Shown here piece after piece: positions 35,530-45,857 of a stretch of DNA of 64,000 bases. Position 1 is the stretch's first letter. Every line of letters begins with the position of its first letter. The translations under genes and the position numbers were made by a program. The DNA lies in contig JAHDVF020000100.1 in the NCBI GenBank assembly GCA_022606425.2, forward strand, positions 124,001 through 188,000. The letters run 5' to 3'. Source of the stretch: Lepidostoma basale. Its lineage: Eukaryota; Arthropoda; Insecta; Trichoptera; Lepidostomatidae. Below the pieces are notes generated by a model. The model was given only the letters and a program-made list of their open reading frames with translations, did not search any database and had not been told where the DNA came from.

Positions 35530-35780
35530 AACCATCACGTTGTTTCCCCGGAGAAGTAGGCAGAAATTGTGGGCCGCCACACTACTCAATCCCGATACAC
35601 ATCTCTAGCTTCCTCCATATTCATACAGCGAGTCATACACGCACGTCGATTCTTCGGACTTCTAACATGACTTTAAAATTTGATTACTTTGATCATGCCA
35701 AGTTTTCCTCGGTCTTACACGGCTCCGTACTCCACTCGCATCATTACAAATACTTTTTAAACCATTAATTCTATAAGTCT
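35530..35780 (-). mobile_element. TTAG-tail LINE, second subfamily, 3' fragment
   Basis: The + strand shows CCATCACGTTGTTTCCCCGG, CATTCATACAGCGAGTCATA and TTTTCCTCGGTCTTACACGG, the complement of the LINE C-terminus. Only AACAAACC remains of the tail. Confidence 0.7.
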
Positions 35781-35821
35781 AAACCAACGCAGAGCATTCC
35801 TCTACATTTGATCTACTTTCC

Positions 35822-35985
35822 TTCCTTCGGCGGTGTGACCAGATTAAGGGGATGACTGGGGGTGACCCCTACTCGGGGGTGCGGGCTACGGAGAATAGAG
35901 AGAATAGGAGGCGTTTTGTTTTAGCCACTTGCACCTCCATGGATCACGACCCTCAGTAATGAGGTAACGAAGAAAGAAGAAGAAT
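35822..35985 (+). mobile_element. Retroposon tail with GAAGAAG end
   Basis: GC-raised block containing GGGGTGACCCCTACTCGGG and CCATGGATCACGACCC, ending in GAAGAAAGAAGAAGAATG. No open frame; probably a SINE or LINE 3' UTR. Confidence 0.5.
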
Positions 35986-36194
35986 GAATCAAAATAATTA
36001 TATTGATCTGTTCATTATTTTTTTCACCTTTCATATGCACTGCATCCACTTCTTATTATATTTTTATTTGGTACTCTATCATAATATTATATTAAGACTA
36101 ACTACACTTATGTCAAAAAGATCTCATTTGTACTGCATTGATAACGATACTCGTGTTTTAGCAGTTTTTAGTACCGCATAAAAACACAAATCGT

Positions 36195-36290
36195 TTATTA
36201 ATAAATATCTGCCTCCCTAGAACGAGTAACCCCAGTTGGGAGGTATTAAAACCATGAACTTGGTAAATAATCAATAAATAAATAAATATT
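36195..36290 (+). mobile_element. Retroposon 3' end fragment (sister of 31197)
   Basis: CTGCCTCCCTAGAACGAGTA and CCCCAGTTGGGAGGTATTAA, then AATCAATAAATAAATAA tail. Confidence 0.5.
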
Positions 36291-36349
36291 AAACAAATAA
36301 ACATATTGCTATTTTAGTAAATAATTAAATAAATATAAATTAATTCGTT

Positions 36350-36485
36350 TATTGTTTCTTGAACAATGATGTAAAACTCCATATTAAATAATTAATACGA
36401 ATAAAAACGTCAGTTTTCTAGAAGTTTTATTATAATTTATGGGAATGACTTCTAGAAAACTGATGTTTTTATCCGTATAAATAAA
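36350..36485. repeat. Family A inverted pair, core deleted
   Basis: A - strand unit (ATTGTTTCTTGAACAATGAT to ACGTCAGTTTTCTAGAAGTT) meets a short + strand end (TTCTAGAAAACTGATGTTTT). The hammerhead-like centre is lost. Confidence 0.65.
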
Positions 36486-36489
36486 TAAA

Positions 36490-37450
36490 TATTTTTTTTA
36501 AAGCTGTGGGATTTTGAAAACAAACCATATATTAGTATCATTTTAACTTGATATTTAATTATTTTGAAAGGCTGATTTATTTTAAACATAAGGTAAAATT
36601 TATTTTATTTAGGTGTTTACAGTTATCCACTATATTGGATTTGAATTTTGAAAAAAAAGTTTATCCTCAGCTCAAGAGTTTTGCTATTTGGTAAAATCTT
36701 GACAATGACAGAGAGTTTAGTTTGTTTTTAAATATTTTATAATCAAGTAATGTTGATTTATCTAACAATTCTACATGGTAAACGTATGTTTGTATTTATA
36801 AAACGACAACAAAAAGTCGGTAACGACGGTTTTCGTTAATTGCACGAGAAATGATGATTGTAAGGGCACGAATGGGTTAAGGAAAATGTATCCATGTCAC
36901 ATTTATTACCCAAATGCGGATGTTGAAATTCACCGAAATTGCCTAAGATATTTGATACGGTCCCGTCTTACTCGGGAAACATTTTCCGACTGCAAATTTG
37001 ATCACAAAAGGGCGGGAAGAGCGCATCACTTTTACGGGGTAGAGTTTCAGTGAGAACATGGCCACGGCGGGAAACTTCCTTCCCTACGTGAAAATTGAAG
37101 GCCGGCAAATGATCGGTTACACGAAAACCATTGCCATTGGCGGGAACATTGAATTGGCTGGAATCAGCGACATAGCCGTTAACAGAGCCGACACAGTTTA
37201 TTCTATATCGTACGAGCTAAGAGCTAGAACACTCTCTTGTGCCCGATTAATCTAGCAAGATTAGTCAGAACTGTTTGAATTCTGTACTAATGAAATGTTA
37301 TTCGGGAATCTAAAACTATTTTGGGAGTGTTATTATAACATTCACTGCCCGAAAACACGTATAGTTTAATCAAATCCGATTAACAATAAACTCGGCAAGA
37401 GATTCATTCATTGACCATAGATGTATTATAGGAATGCTAGATATTCAAAT
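36490..37450. other. No gene seen; GC-raised island at 36830-37260
   Basis: A 65-codon frame (37058-37255) lies in the island, translation beginning MATAGNFLPYVKIEGRQMIG. I do not recognise it, and it has no clear splice sites. It may be conserved non-coding DNA or part of an unidentified gene. Confidence 0.4.
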
Positions 37451-37455
37451 TAAAT

Positions 37456-38510
37456 TAATTATGTGGAGGATTATTTTTTTAAAAACATATCGCACTAGTA
37501 TTTCTAAACTGACTTACTAACTTAGATGGTCGTAAAACTCTTGAATAGTTTTAGTCTCTAGGATGTATTTTTCTCCCAGCAGTCCCTTTTACCCAGCTAT
37601 GTTATATCAGCCAAATAAATATCCATCAAGTGCTATCTTCGCCTTTGAGCGTTTTTTTTTACGTAAAAATTGATGTTTAATGTTACAGTAGATACAAAAA
37701 AAGCTTTTGTACATAACTTGAAACAATAACCGATTTATTGAAACCTTTTTAAATTATAATAGTTGTACCATAATTTTTAAAACATGTGAAGCATTTTGTT
37801 TTATTTTTTAATCAACCATATATCCATAAACTCCAAAATCAAATACAAACTCATAAATATATTAAGTCTTATTTTTAAATACTCTCAAAATGCAATACGA
37901 GTAGTTTTTTTAAAATTTCGGTTAAAAAAGAGCATTATGTTTATCAATACGAATGGAAACGTCTCTTTTCTAGAAGTGTTATTATATTTTGTATTTTATA
38001 TTTTGGGTGTTATAAGGTTATATTTGATAATGCCTAAGACAGGCAAAACATGTCATTCACATTAAATATAATAAAACATCTAAAAAACGGACATTAGGAA
38101 GGTTTATATAATTTTCGGGCTGGGTAATAGGTTTTTTCAAAACTAAATTGTTGATAAATCCGATTTGTTTAACATAAATGCCTTTTTCTAACAACCGTAT
38201 ACAATGATATCTTTTTTATCACATGTTTTTAAAGAAAATCATTTGAACATTATGTACAAAAGCTTTTTTTGTATCTACTGTAACATTAAACATCAATTTT
38301 TACGTAAAAAAAACGCTCAAAGGCGAAGATAGCACTTGATGGATATTTATTTGGCTGATATAACATAGCTGGGTAAAAGGGACTGCTGGGAGAAAAATAC
38401 ATCCTAGAGACTAAAACTATTCAAGAGTTTTACGACCATCTAAGTTAGTAAGTCAGTTTAGAAATACTAGTGCGATATGTTTTAAAAAAAATAATCCTCC
38501 ACATAATTAA
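37456..38510. mobile_element. 1.05-kb element with 261-bp inverted terminal arms
   Basis: Arms 37456-37716 and 38250-38510 are near-identical inverted copies, starting TTAATTATGTGGAGGATTAT and including AAAAGCTTTTGTACATAA. The ~530-bp centre contains a family A unit at 37950-38095. No transposase frame. It could be a foldback or MITE-like DNA element, or an inverted pair of retroelement ends. Confidence 0.75.
37950..38095. repeat. Family A inverted pair inside the long inverted-repeat element
   Basis: Left half is the complement orientation (ATACGAATGGAAACGTCTCT), right half the forward one (TATTTGATAATGCCTAAGAC, GGCAAAACATGTCATTC). GAAA is changed to AAAA. Confidence 0.65.
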
Positions 38511-38794
38511 TATTTAAACAACGTGTATTCTTAAAACATCATTAACTTATAAATTCCCCACATGAGCATTTTTCATTCAACCTAAATCCTTCAAAGACAC
38601 ACCTTTATAATGGAAATTTATATCCACTATCTGAAGGGAAGAATTCTTCTAAGTGCTATCTCGGTATAATATCCTCTATTCAGGAAGTAAAGCCCTCTTT
38701 ATTCAGTGAGATCGCTGATCTAAATCCTGGGTGTTCTCAGGTTTTACGGCTATTTAAGTACTGACTGCTTGAGACTGCTTGGAGACTGCTTGAG

Positions 38795-40351
38795 TTGTGT
38801 ATAGAATGGGGTCTCTTTGTATCAAATACCATCTTCGATCATAAGAGAATCCATCTCTATACTTGGGAAAGAGGATTTGAAAGGTCCATTATAGATTACG
38901 TCATTGTAGACTCTAGATTACGGGCGGATACTGTTGATTCAAGGGTCTTCAGGGGAGCCGAACTGGAAACGGATCATTTTTTAGTAGTGGCAAAAGTGAT
39001 CTTATTCCGGGGATGGCGAACCAGAAGAAGCAAAACAGTAGCCGCACCGACTAGAGTCAAAGTTGAAAAACTGCAAAACAATGACGTAAGAAATAATTTC
39101 GTAAGAAAAGTGAAAGATAGATTGAGTGAGCGGGATGTAAGTGAGTTGAGTATTGACGAGACCTGGAAATACTTGAAGGAGAGTTTGTGTGAATCAGCGA
39201 AAGAATCGTGTGGTGTGTGTGTACAAGGAAGAAGGAAAGGGGATGCATGGTGGAATGATGACGTAAAGATTGCTGTTAAAGAGAAGAAAGATGCTTGGTT
39301 GAATATGTTGTCGATAAATAAGAATGACAGAGTTAAGTATGAAAGAGCAAAAGATTTGTATAAGGTATGCAAGAAGAGAGTGAAGTCGGTAGTGAAAGCG
39401 CGGAAAGAAAAGCTGAAGGAGGAAGAAGGGCTCAAAATGACAAACAACTTCCAAGCAAATTTAAAAATGTTTTGGAAAGAAGTTAAAAAAGCCCGAAATC
39501 CTCCTGATAGTGGATGTGTGAAAGCAATTTTAGACAACGAGGGAAGAATGTTAACGGAGAGTAAGATCATACAAGAAAGATGGATGGAATATTTTAAGGA
39601 GATGTATGGTGGTGATACAAGCGTGATCGAAAATATGACAGCTAGTGCGAGTGCGGGACCTATGAATGATAATATTGAAAAAATAAGTACGAATGAGATG
39701 AAAAGATCCGTGAGTGCAATGAAAAGTGGAAAAGCTGTTGGGTTTGATTGTATTGCCATAGACTTTATTAAAAGCGGTGGCGAAGTGGTTTCTACATGGT
39801 TATGTAAGTTATTTAACCAGTGCTTGGAGGAGGGATATACGCCGCTAGACTGGAGGAGAGCAGTAATTATGCCCCTGTACAAAGGAAAAGGATCGCGTAT
39901 GGAATGTGGAAACCACAGAGCTATTAGTCTTTTGAGTGTCGTTGGTAAAGTCTATGGCAGAATTTTAATAGAAAGAGTAAGAAAATTGACGAGTGACAAA
40001 GTTTGGGATGTGCAAGGTGCCTTTATGAATGGCAGAGGATGTATGGATCAAATTTTTGGACTTCGTACATTGACAGAGAAGTTTCTGGCCAAAAATCGCA
40101 AACTTTTCTGTGCATTTGTCGACTTACAAAAAGCATATGATTACGTTAATAGAGAAAAGTTGTGGAAAATATTGTCTGAATATGGAATAAGTACAAAACT
40201 GATCACGGCAATTAAGTCGCTATACACGGAAAGCACTGCTAGTGTCAGAGTAAATGGAGATCTTACAGCCTGGTTTGATATCAATAAAGGTGTCAAACAA
40301 GGTTGCGTAATGTCCCGTGGTTATTTAATCTGTATATGGACAATTGTATGA
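38795..40351 (+). pseudogene. LINE endonuclease C-terminus and reverse transcriptase, part 1
   Basis: This frame encodes the protein that would nick DNA and copy the element RNA at the target. Residues 1-75 are the end of an apurinic-type endonuclease (HLYTW, SIIDYVIVD and the ETDHFLV motif whose Asp-His pair is catalytic in the family). Residues ~75-290 are a charged linker. From about residue 310 the reverse transcriptase begins: AVGFDCIAIDF, PLYKGKGSRMECGNHRAISL, QGAFMNGRGCMDQI, then FVDLQKAYDYV with the first catalytic Asp, and GVKQGCVMS. At the codon after CVMS one base is missing (near 40315), so translation leaves the LINE frame and ends at 40351. The continuation is in the next entry. 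The Met at 38795 is simply the first one after the 5' truncation. Confidence 0.85.
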
Positions 40352-41242
40352 AAGAGCTGAAAGGGTTGGATGTAGGTGCCAAAATGAGCGGAGTGTCAGT
40401 AAGCTGTCTCTTGTATGCGGATGACGCTGTCCTACTTGCTGACAACGAGCATGAACTACAAGTCCTGGTGAATTGTATGTATGAGGTATGCATGCGAAAT
40501 GATCTGATGATGAATGTTAATAAGTCCAAGGTAATGATTTTTGAAAAGGAAGAAACCATGACAGTCTGCAACATTAGCGTGAATGGTGAAAATTTGGAGC
40601 AAGTAGTTGAGTTCGTGTATTTAGGTAGTATGTTTACAAGAGATGGGCGAGTGGAGAGGGATATTGAAAGAAGGGTTGGGGCAGGCAACAAAGTGAATGG
40701 TGCACTTAAAGTTGTCATCGCAAACAAAAACCTATCCAAAAAAGCTAGAATGGCAGTGCACAATGGTGTTCTTCTACCGACCCTTATGTATGGAAGCGAA
40801 GCATGGAACTGGCAAAGGAAGGATGAAAGTAGAATAAATGCAGTAGAAATGAGATCTCTTAGACGAATGTGTGGATATTCTGTGTATGATAGAGTGTCGA
40901 ATGAAAATATAAGAAGTGAATGCGGTGCGAATGATGGTGTCATGAACAAAATAATGAAAGGATCATTAAGATGGTTTGGACATATGGAAAGAATGAATGA
41001 AGAAAGAATGGTAAAAAAATTATATGTTAATGATGTAAATGGTACCAGAAATAGAGGAAGACCGAGGAAAACGTGGCACGATCAAATAAATCAAATATTG
41101 AATGTCGGCCATGTGAGGAGTCAGAGAAATCGACGCGTGCATGACACGATGTATGAATGTTGAGGAAGCGAGAGAAATATGTCAGGAAAGAAAGGTGTGG
41201 CAGTCCATTCTTTCTGCCTACCCCTTCGGGGAGACGGCGTGA
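40303..41242 (+). pseudogene. LINE reverse transcriptase part 2 and C-terminal domain
   Basis: In the +1-shifted frame, PWLFNLYMDNCMKEL continues directly from the CVMS motif, and LLYADDAVLLAD contains the Tyr-Ala-Asp-Asp catalytic box. Then come NVNKSKVMIFEKEE, the YLGSMFTRDGRVERDI block, the thumb and the C-terminal region with RSLRRMCGYSVYDRVSNENI, GRPRKTWHDQI. A second frameshift (2-nt loss near 41137, relative to the copy at 55280) produces an early stop at 41163; the original frame continues through MTRCMNVEEAREICQERK and SILSAYPFGETA to TGA at 41240-41242. No RNase H domain seen. Confidence 0.85.
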
Positions 41243-41259
41243 TGGTTAGTTAGTTAGTT

Positions 41260-41388
41260 TTAGTTAAGTACTTAAAAGATTCTTTTGGGGTGCAAGCAAC
41301 ATGCACGACCCGCCTAGGAGCCAATTGTGGAAATAAAACTAAAAAATGAGTTGAGTTGAGTTTACCTGTTATTCAATATCTATTATTG
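41260..41388. other. No gene seen
   Basis: Short spacer with a TGAGTTGAGTTGAG run near 41347; nothing else supported. Confidence 0.4.
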
Positions 41389-41605
41389 TTTGTTTATTGT
41401 TTTCTTGAACAATGATGTAAAAATCCATATTATAATATTAATATGAATGAAAACGTTTGTCTTCTACGCGTTTATTTTTATTTTAGATGGAATGACATGT
41501 TTCATTGAAATGTTTGATAATGCCTTAGAAGGGCGAAACATGTTATTTCATCTCAAATACAATAAAACTCCTGGAAGACAGTTGTTTTTATTAATATATA
41601 TATTT
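41389..41605. repeat. Family A inverted pair
   Basis: - strand unit (ATGTAAAAATCCATATT to TGGAATGACATGTTTC) meets a + strand unit with TTTGATAATGCCTTAGAAGG and GCGAAACATGTTATTTC. In the right unit the flanks TGAAAT and ATTTCA can pair as helix I around the core, which is the best helix I among family A copies. Confidence 0.75.
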
Positions 41606-41824
41606 TCATTTATACAAACGTTGTAAAACAATACGTATAATTTAAAATATGGATAAGATAGTTACTGGATATTATAGTTATACGTTTGTACTGTTTTGCT
41701 GTTAAAATTATATTAGTTTTTTCGTTTTTGTAAAGAATTTTGACAGGTGTCAAAATAAATTTTTCATTTGTTCCAATGAGAATTTAAAAAAATTCTTCAA
41801 TATTATTTTTAAGTTCTTGCCGGT

Positions 41825-42299
41825 TAAGTGCCTAATTACAGCTAATTTAAAAAACGGTGGATACGTGTAACATAAATAAAATAAACACAAAAGTCCGGAT
41901 CGTCCATGTCAACATGTGCAACATCGAAAAAAACATAATGTGCTATTACATTATGTGCTAAATTAAAAAACGGTGGATACGTGGAATACAAATTAAATAG
42001 ACAATATGTGCACCATCTAAAAATAACACTTTGTGTTAAATTATTTTTATTTAGTTATTTTATTTTATATCATTGTATTTTATATTATTTGTTTTAGATT
42101 TATTTTTTGGGTGTTGGACGATCGAAGTGTGCGAGGGAGATGCCTATTGGTGGCGATGAGGTTCGCAACCCATCACACCGCGTCTCCCGCGGGGCGAAAA
42201 GAGAAGGATGGAGTGCCGCATCAGTAAAAGTGTGACAGTCCATTCTTTCTGCCTACCATTTCGGGGAGACGGCGAGATGGTTAGTTAGTTAGTTAGTTT
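41825..42299 (+). mobile_element. SINE of the TTAG-tail family, longest copy
   Basis: Order: 5' domain starting AAGTGCCTAATTACAGC, AT-rich spacer, GC-rich head from GTTGGACGATCGAAGTG, a box-B-like GAGGTTCGCAACCC, then a ~64-nt tail identical in type to the LINE end (TCCATTCTTTCTGCCTACC ... GGTTAGTTAGTTAG). Relative to 21720-22101 it carries an extra ~118 bp between two copies of ACGGTGGATACGTG (41853 and 41970). No open frame, so it must depend on the LINE enzyme. Confidence 0.85.
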
Positions 42300-42334
42300 A
42301 GTTACTGGAATGGAACGAGAAAACCGTTTTTTTA

Positions 42335-42445
42335 ACATCTGATAATGCCTTAGAAAAGCGAAACATGTCATTTCCATAAAATAAATATTAATTAAATTTA
42401 ATGAAAACGTTTTAAACCTTATTCATTATTTAATATGGATTTTAA
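42335..42445 (+). repeat. Hammerhead-like family A unit
   Basis: CTGATAATGCCTTAGAAAAG, CGAAACATGTCATTTCC, then GAAAACGTTTTAAACC. Here the core begins with C as in the hammerhead consensus (CUGAUAA versus CUGAUGA). Confidence 0.7.
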
Positions 42446-42595
42446 CATTATCACACTTTTTAATTTTTAATAAATTAATAATAGTTTACAAAGTAATAAA
42501 CATTGTTAAATGAATCCATAACACAAAGTTATGGCGAATATATAAGAAAAAGGTGTTTTTTTAACAAAGTAATTGTTTTTTTTCAATTACATCAA

Positions 42596-42733
42596 CCTAC
42601 GTGCATGATACGATACACGAATGTTCAGGAAGCGAGAGATGAATGTCAGGAAATACCAGAAAATAGGTCTGTTATTTCAGCCAACCTCTTCGGGGGGATG
42701 CGTGATGGTTGGTTAGTTAGTTAGTTAGTATTG
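42596..42733 (+). mobile_element. TTAG-tail LINE, 3' fragment
   Basis: ACMIRYTNVQEARDECQE then a damaged end (SVISANLFGG) and GATGGTTGGTTAGTTAGTTA. The stop-tail spacing is kept. Confidence 0.75.
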
Positions 42734-42739
42734 TTAACT

Positions 42740-43485
42740 AATTTATCGAATAAGGAGTATTCTAAGAAATGTTCTATTTCTAAACTAGGTTTAACAAATG
42801 ACCATAGATGGTGCTATATTCCTTCTTATTATTTATTGATACGGATTCAATATTAATGAACGCCTATTGAAAGCTTCAACAAAAATATAGAAATAAATCT
42901 CTTTTACAAAACTATTCACGTTTTATCAATACCCGTTTGAAATATTATTACATTCTTGAGCACAGAGTAGTACCAAAACAACCTTTTACGTAATTGTTTT
43001 TGAATAGAGATTTATCTTGCTCTTAACTAACCAATTCAGCGATTAGTTGAGATAATAATTTACGCAGTGTTTTATGAAAGCGGGCATTCATAAATAATTT
43101 ACCAAAACCAATGTAGGAGTAATGGACAAAACCCACGGGCGTTAATATTAAAATCGTGTTAACAAATGACGAACTAATGAATTTAAATTAAGATAAAGTG
43201 CTTTAGTTTTAAAGTAACTAAAATATAAACATTTTACCTGTTTTTTAGATTAGCACTAACATCACACTTCGTCTGTAGTATATTTTTAAATGATTACAAC
43301 AAAGTAGTTAATCTAATGTATAAATATAATATAAGATCGAGTTGGAATAACTAGAATAGATAAAAATGAAATGCATTAATATAATATATTTTTTAAAATA
43401 TGTATAATTTCATATCTAATACTATAAATTAAGGTTAAATTATTATTCGTGAAGTTTAATGTTTATCTTTACTTATTGATAATTT
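42740..43485. other. No gene seen
   Basis: AT-rich; no supported feature. Confidence 0.4.
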
Positions 43486-43487
43486 AT

Positions 43488-43675
43488 TAACGATCGAGGG
43501 GACAAACTCTAGGGGACGCCCACGCCGAGAGTACCTGGAGGACCTGTTGGTGGACGTACGCTGCTCATCATATGCAGATCTCAAAAGAGCCGCACAAGAC
43601 AGGGAAAAATGGAAGAGAATAATGGAGGAAATTGCTGCAAACCAATCCCAGGATTGAAACCAGAGAAGAAGAATT
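43488..43675 (+). mobile_element. LINE 3' end fragment, GAAGAAG tail
   Basis: NSRGRPRREYLEDLLVDVRC, YADLKRAAQDREKWKRIMEE, IAANQSQD, stop, then AACCAGAGAAGAAGAAT. A typical LINE C-terminus, open over the retained part. Confidence 0.8.
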
Positions 43676-43679
43676 TATT

Positions 43680-43805
43680 AACAAGGTTTTGCCAGGATTG
43701 CTGGTATCCATAGATTGGTCTGTTGATGCTAGCCATCCTAGTAAAAGACTAAAGTGGAAGTAGTTGTCAAAAACACTGTTTCACTTAATTATTATTTAAA
43801 ATGAA
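43680..43805 (+). repeat. Family B remnant
   Basis: TCTGTTGATGCTAGCCATCC, with the GAAACCGGTC part lost, then ACTAAAGTGGAAGTAGTTGT and TTAATTATTATTTAAAATGA as in the palindrome at 12231-12442. The left portion (CCAGGATTGCTGGTATCC) is the inverted mate. Confidence 0.6.
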
Positions 43806-43809
43806 ATTA

Positions 43810-45175
43810 CATCATTAGAATTTAGTCAAATCATTAGATTAACTTATTTATGTATAATACCTGTATATTTAAAAACTGCTGTATTTCATTGGCGATACTT
43901 TTCTATAAAATTATAAAAATAAGACGAAACATTACTTCTATATTATTAGGTAGGGTAGAATTGAATACAAGTTCCCCATATCCGTCACCAGGCGTATCCT
44001 ATTAATTGACTGGTTATATTAATATTGATTTAATTATAAAATCTGATACTCTAGCGAGGAAAGTTTTCGATTAACACGTACTGAAAAAAAATGTAAATAT
44101 TCTAAAAAAAATGTCAAACCTCGATGGATATACGTATTAAAAAAGGTATGTTTAATATGACTTAGCATTAAAGGATATTGAATTAATAATAGAGATAATG
44201 TTGAGCTGAAAATTGTCATTTTCAAAACCCTATTTTTTTAATATAAAATTACAAAAAAGAACAATACTTAAAAATTTTAAAAGAAAATGTACATGACTGT
44301 TTTCATATAAACTTTTATGTGGGTTAGTAGAAATGAAGCATGAAACTTTGCTGGAAGTGCATTTAGGCGGATTTGCGGAAAATATGTCATATTTTGATTT
44401 TTATAAAACGTTGATAAAATGTTAGAGAAATAAATATTTTAAATATATAAAGGTTTTGATTTGTTTAAAAACACCGCAATACAAAAATTACCACATGGGA
44501 AACATTTCAACTACAAACGTTTTTACAGAATTAAATAGTTTTTTTTTTGCTAAGCACAGAGCCAGCCGCTATAATTAGACCTTATACAATGATATTTGAT
44601 AAAGAAGTATTAGCATAGCGTGGCTAAGTAAGGTTGAGCCGTCCCCTTTGATAAGTAATTGGGAAGGAAGTAATTTACTACGATAGCGGTGATAAATCTG
44701 TAAGTTAACTCTAAAAACATATCTCGGGACTTATTACTTTACCATTGGCGTCAGATCGGAATTATTTATGTGCAAAATGTCACTCGAAGGCTATTTATTC
44801 TCGTTGGAAATTTGAGAACATTCAGGATTCTAACGACTTTCTACTTCTGGTGACTAATGACGAAAAATCTATTGCGTTGCTTCAGGGAATAAGTACTTGA
44901 GAACTTGTTATTTTTATAAGCCCTTAAACATTTTTTGAACTCCTATATATTTTTTTAATTAACTGCTCTCTTGTGTAAGTTGTTATAATTGCTCATTATT
45001 TTGAAATAAGAACCCGGTTTAAGCGTAATTCGATAGGATCCGAAATCGAGTCTACGAATTCAGAGCTAGTAGCAAAACGTTCCGTTGTCCAATCATGAAT
45101 TTCTAAATTGTATTAATCTAATATTCATTTGTCTTTTTTATATACGAGTACTTTGTACATACAACACTAACCAAT
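43810..45175. other. No gene seen
   Basis: AT-rich. Presumed intron of the myosin XV gene or upstream DNA; no exon-like frame recognised. Confidence 0.4.
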
Positions 45176-45179
45176 TTTA

Positions 45180-45776
<597 letters not shown>

Positions 45777-45837
45777 TCTTTATAAAAACGAAACTTTATT
45801 ATAACTGGTTTAAAGTAAATGTAAATAAAATAATAAA

Positions 45838-45857
45838 CAACACTTTCTTTTTCACAG
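45838..45857 (+). promoter_or_regulatory. Splice acceptor of the myosin XV exon
   Basis: A pyrimidine-rich run ending TTTCTTTTTCACAG immediately precedes the open exon, with plausible branch sites (TAATAAAC) upstream. The reading frame stays open from 45858 through the first Met at 45868, consistent with an internal exon. Confidence 0.7.

Larger units (their letters stand above)
38790..41259 (+). mobile_element. TTAG-tail LINE (RTE-like), 5'-truncated, nearly complete ORF2
   Basis: About 2.47 kb. Homology starts inside the endonuclease domain and runs to the TGGTTAGTTAGTTAG tail. It is the reference copy for at least 18 fragments in this window. One stop-to-tail gap of three bases and no separate 3' UTR are notable. 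Clade assignment to RTE-like is by overall layout (apurinic-type endonuclease plus reverse transcriptase, no RNase H seen, minimal 3' UTR) and is tentative. Truncation and two frameshifts make the copy inactive. Confidence 0.9.

Noticed and set aside
38974..39882. 302-codon frame on the - strand
   Set aside because: Antisense shadow of the LINE endonuclease-reverse transcriptase frame.
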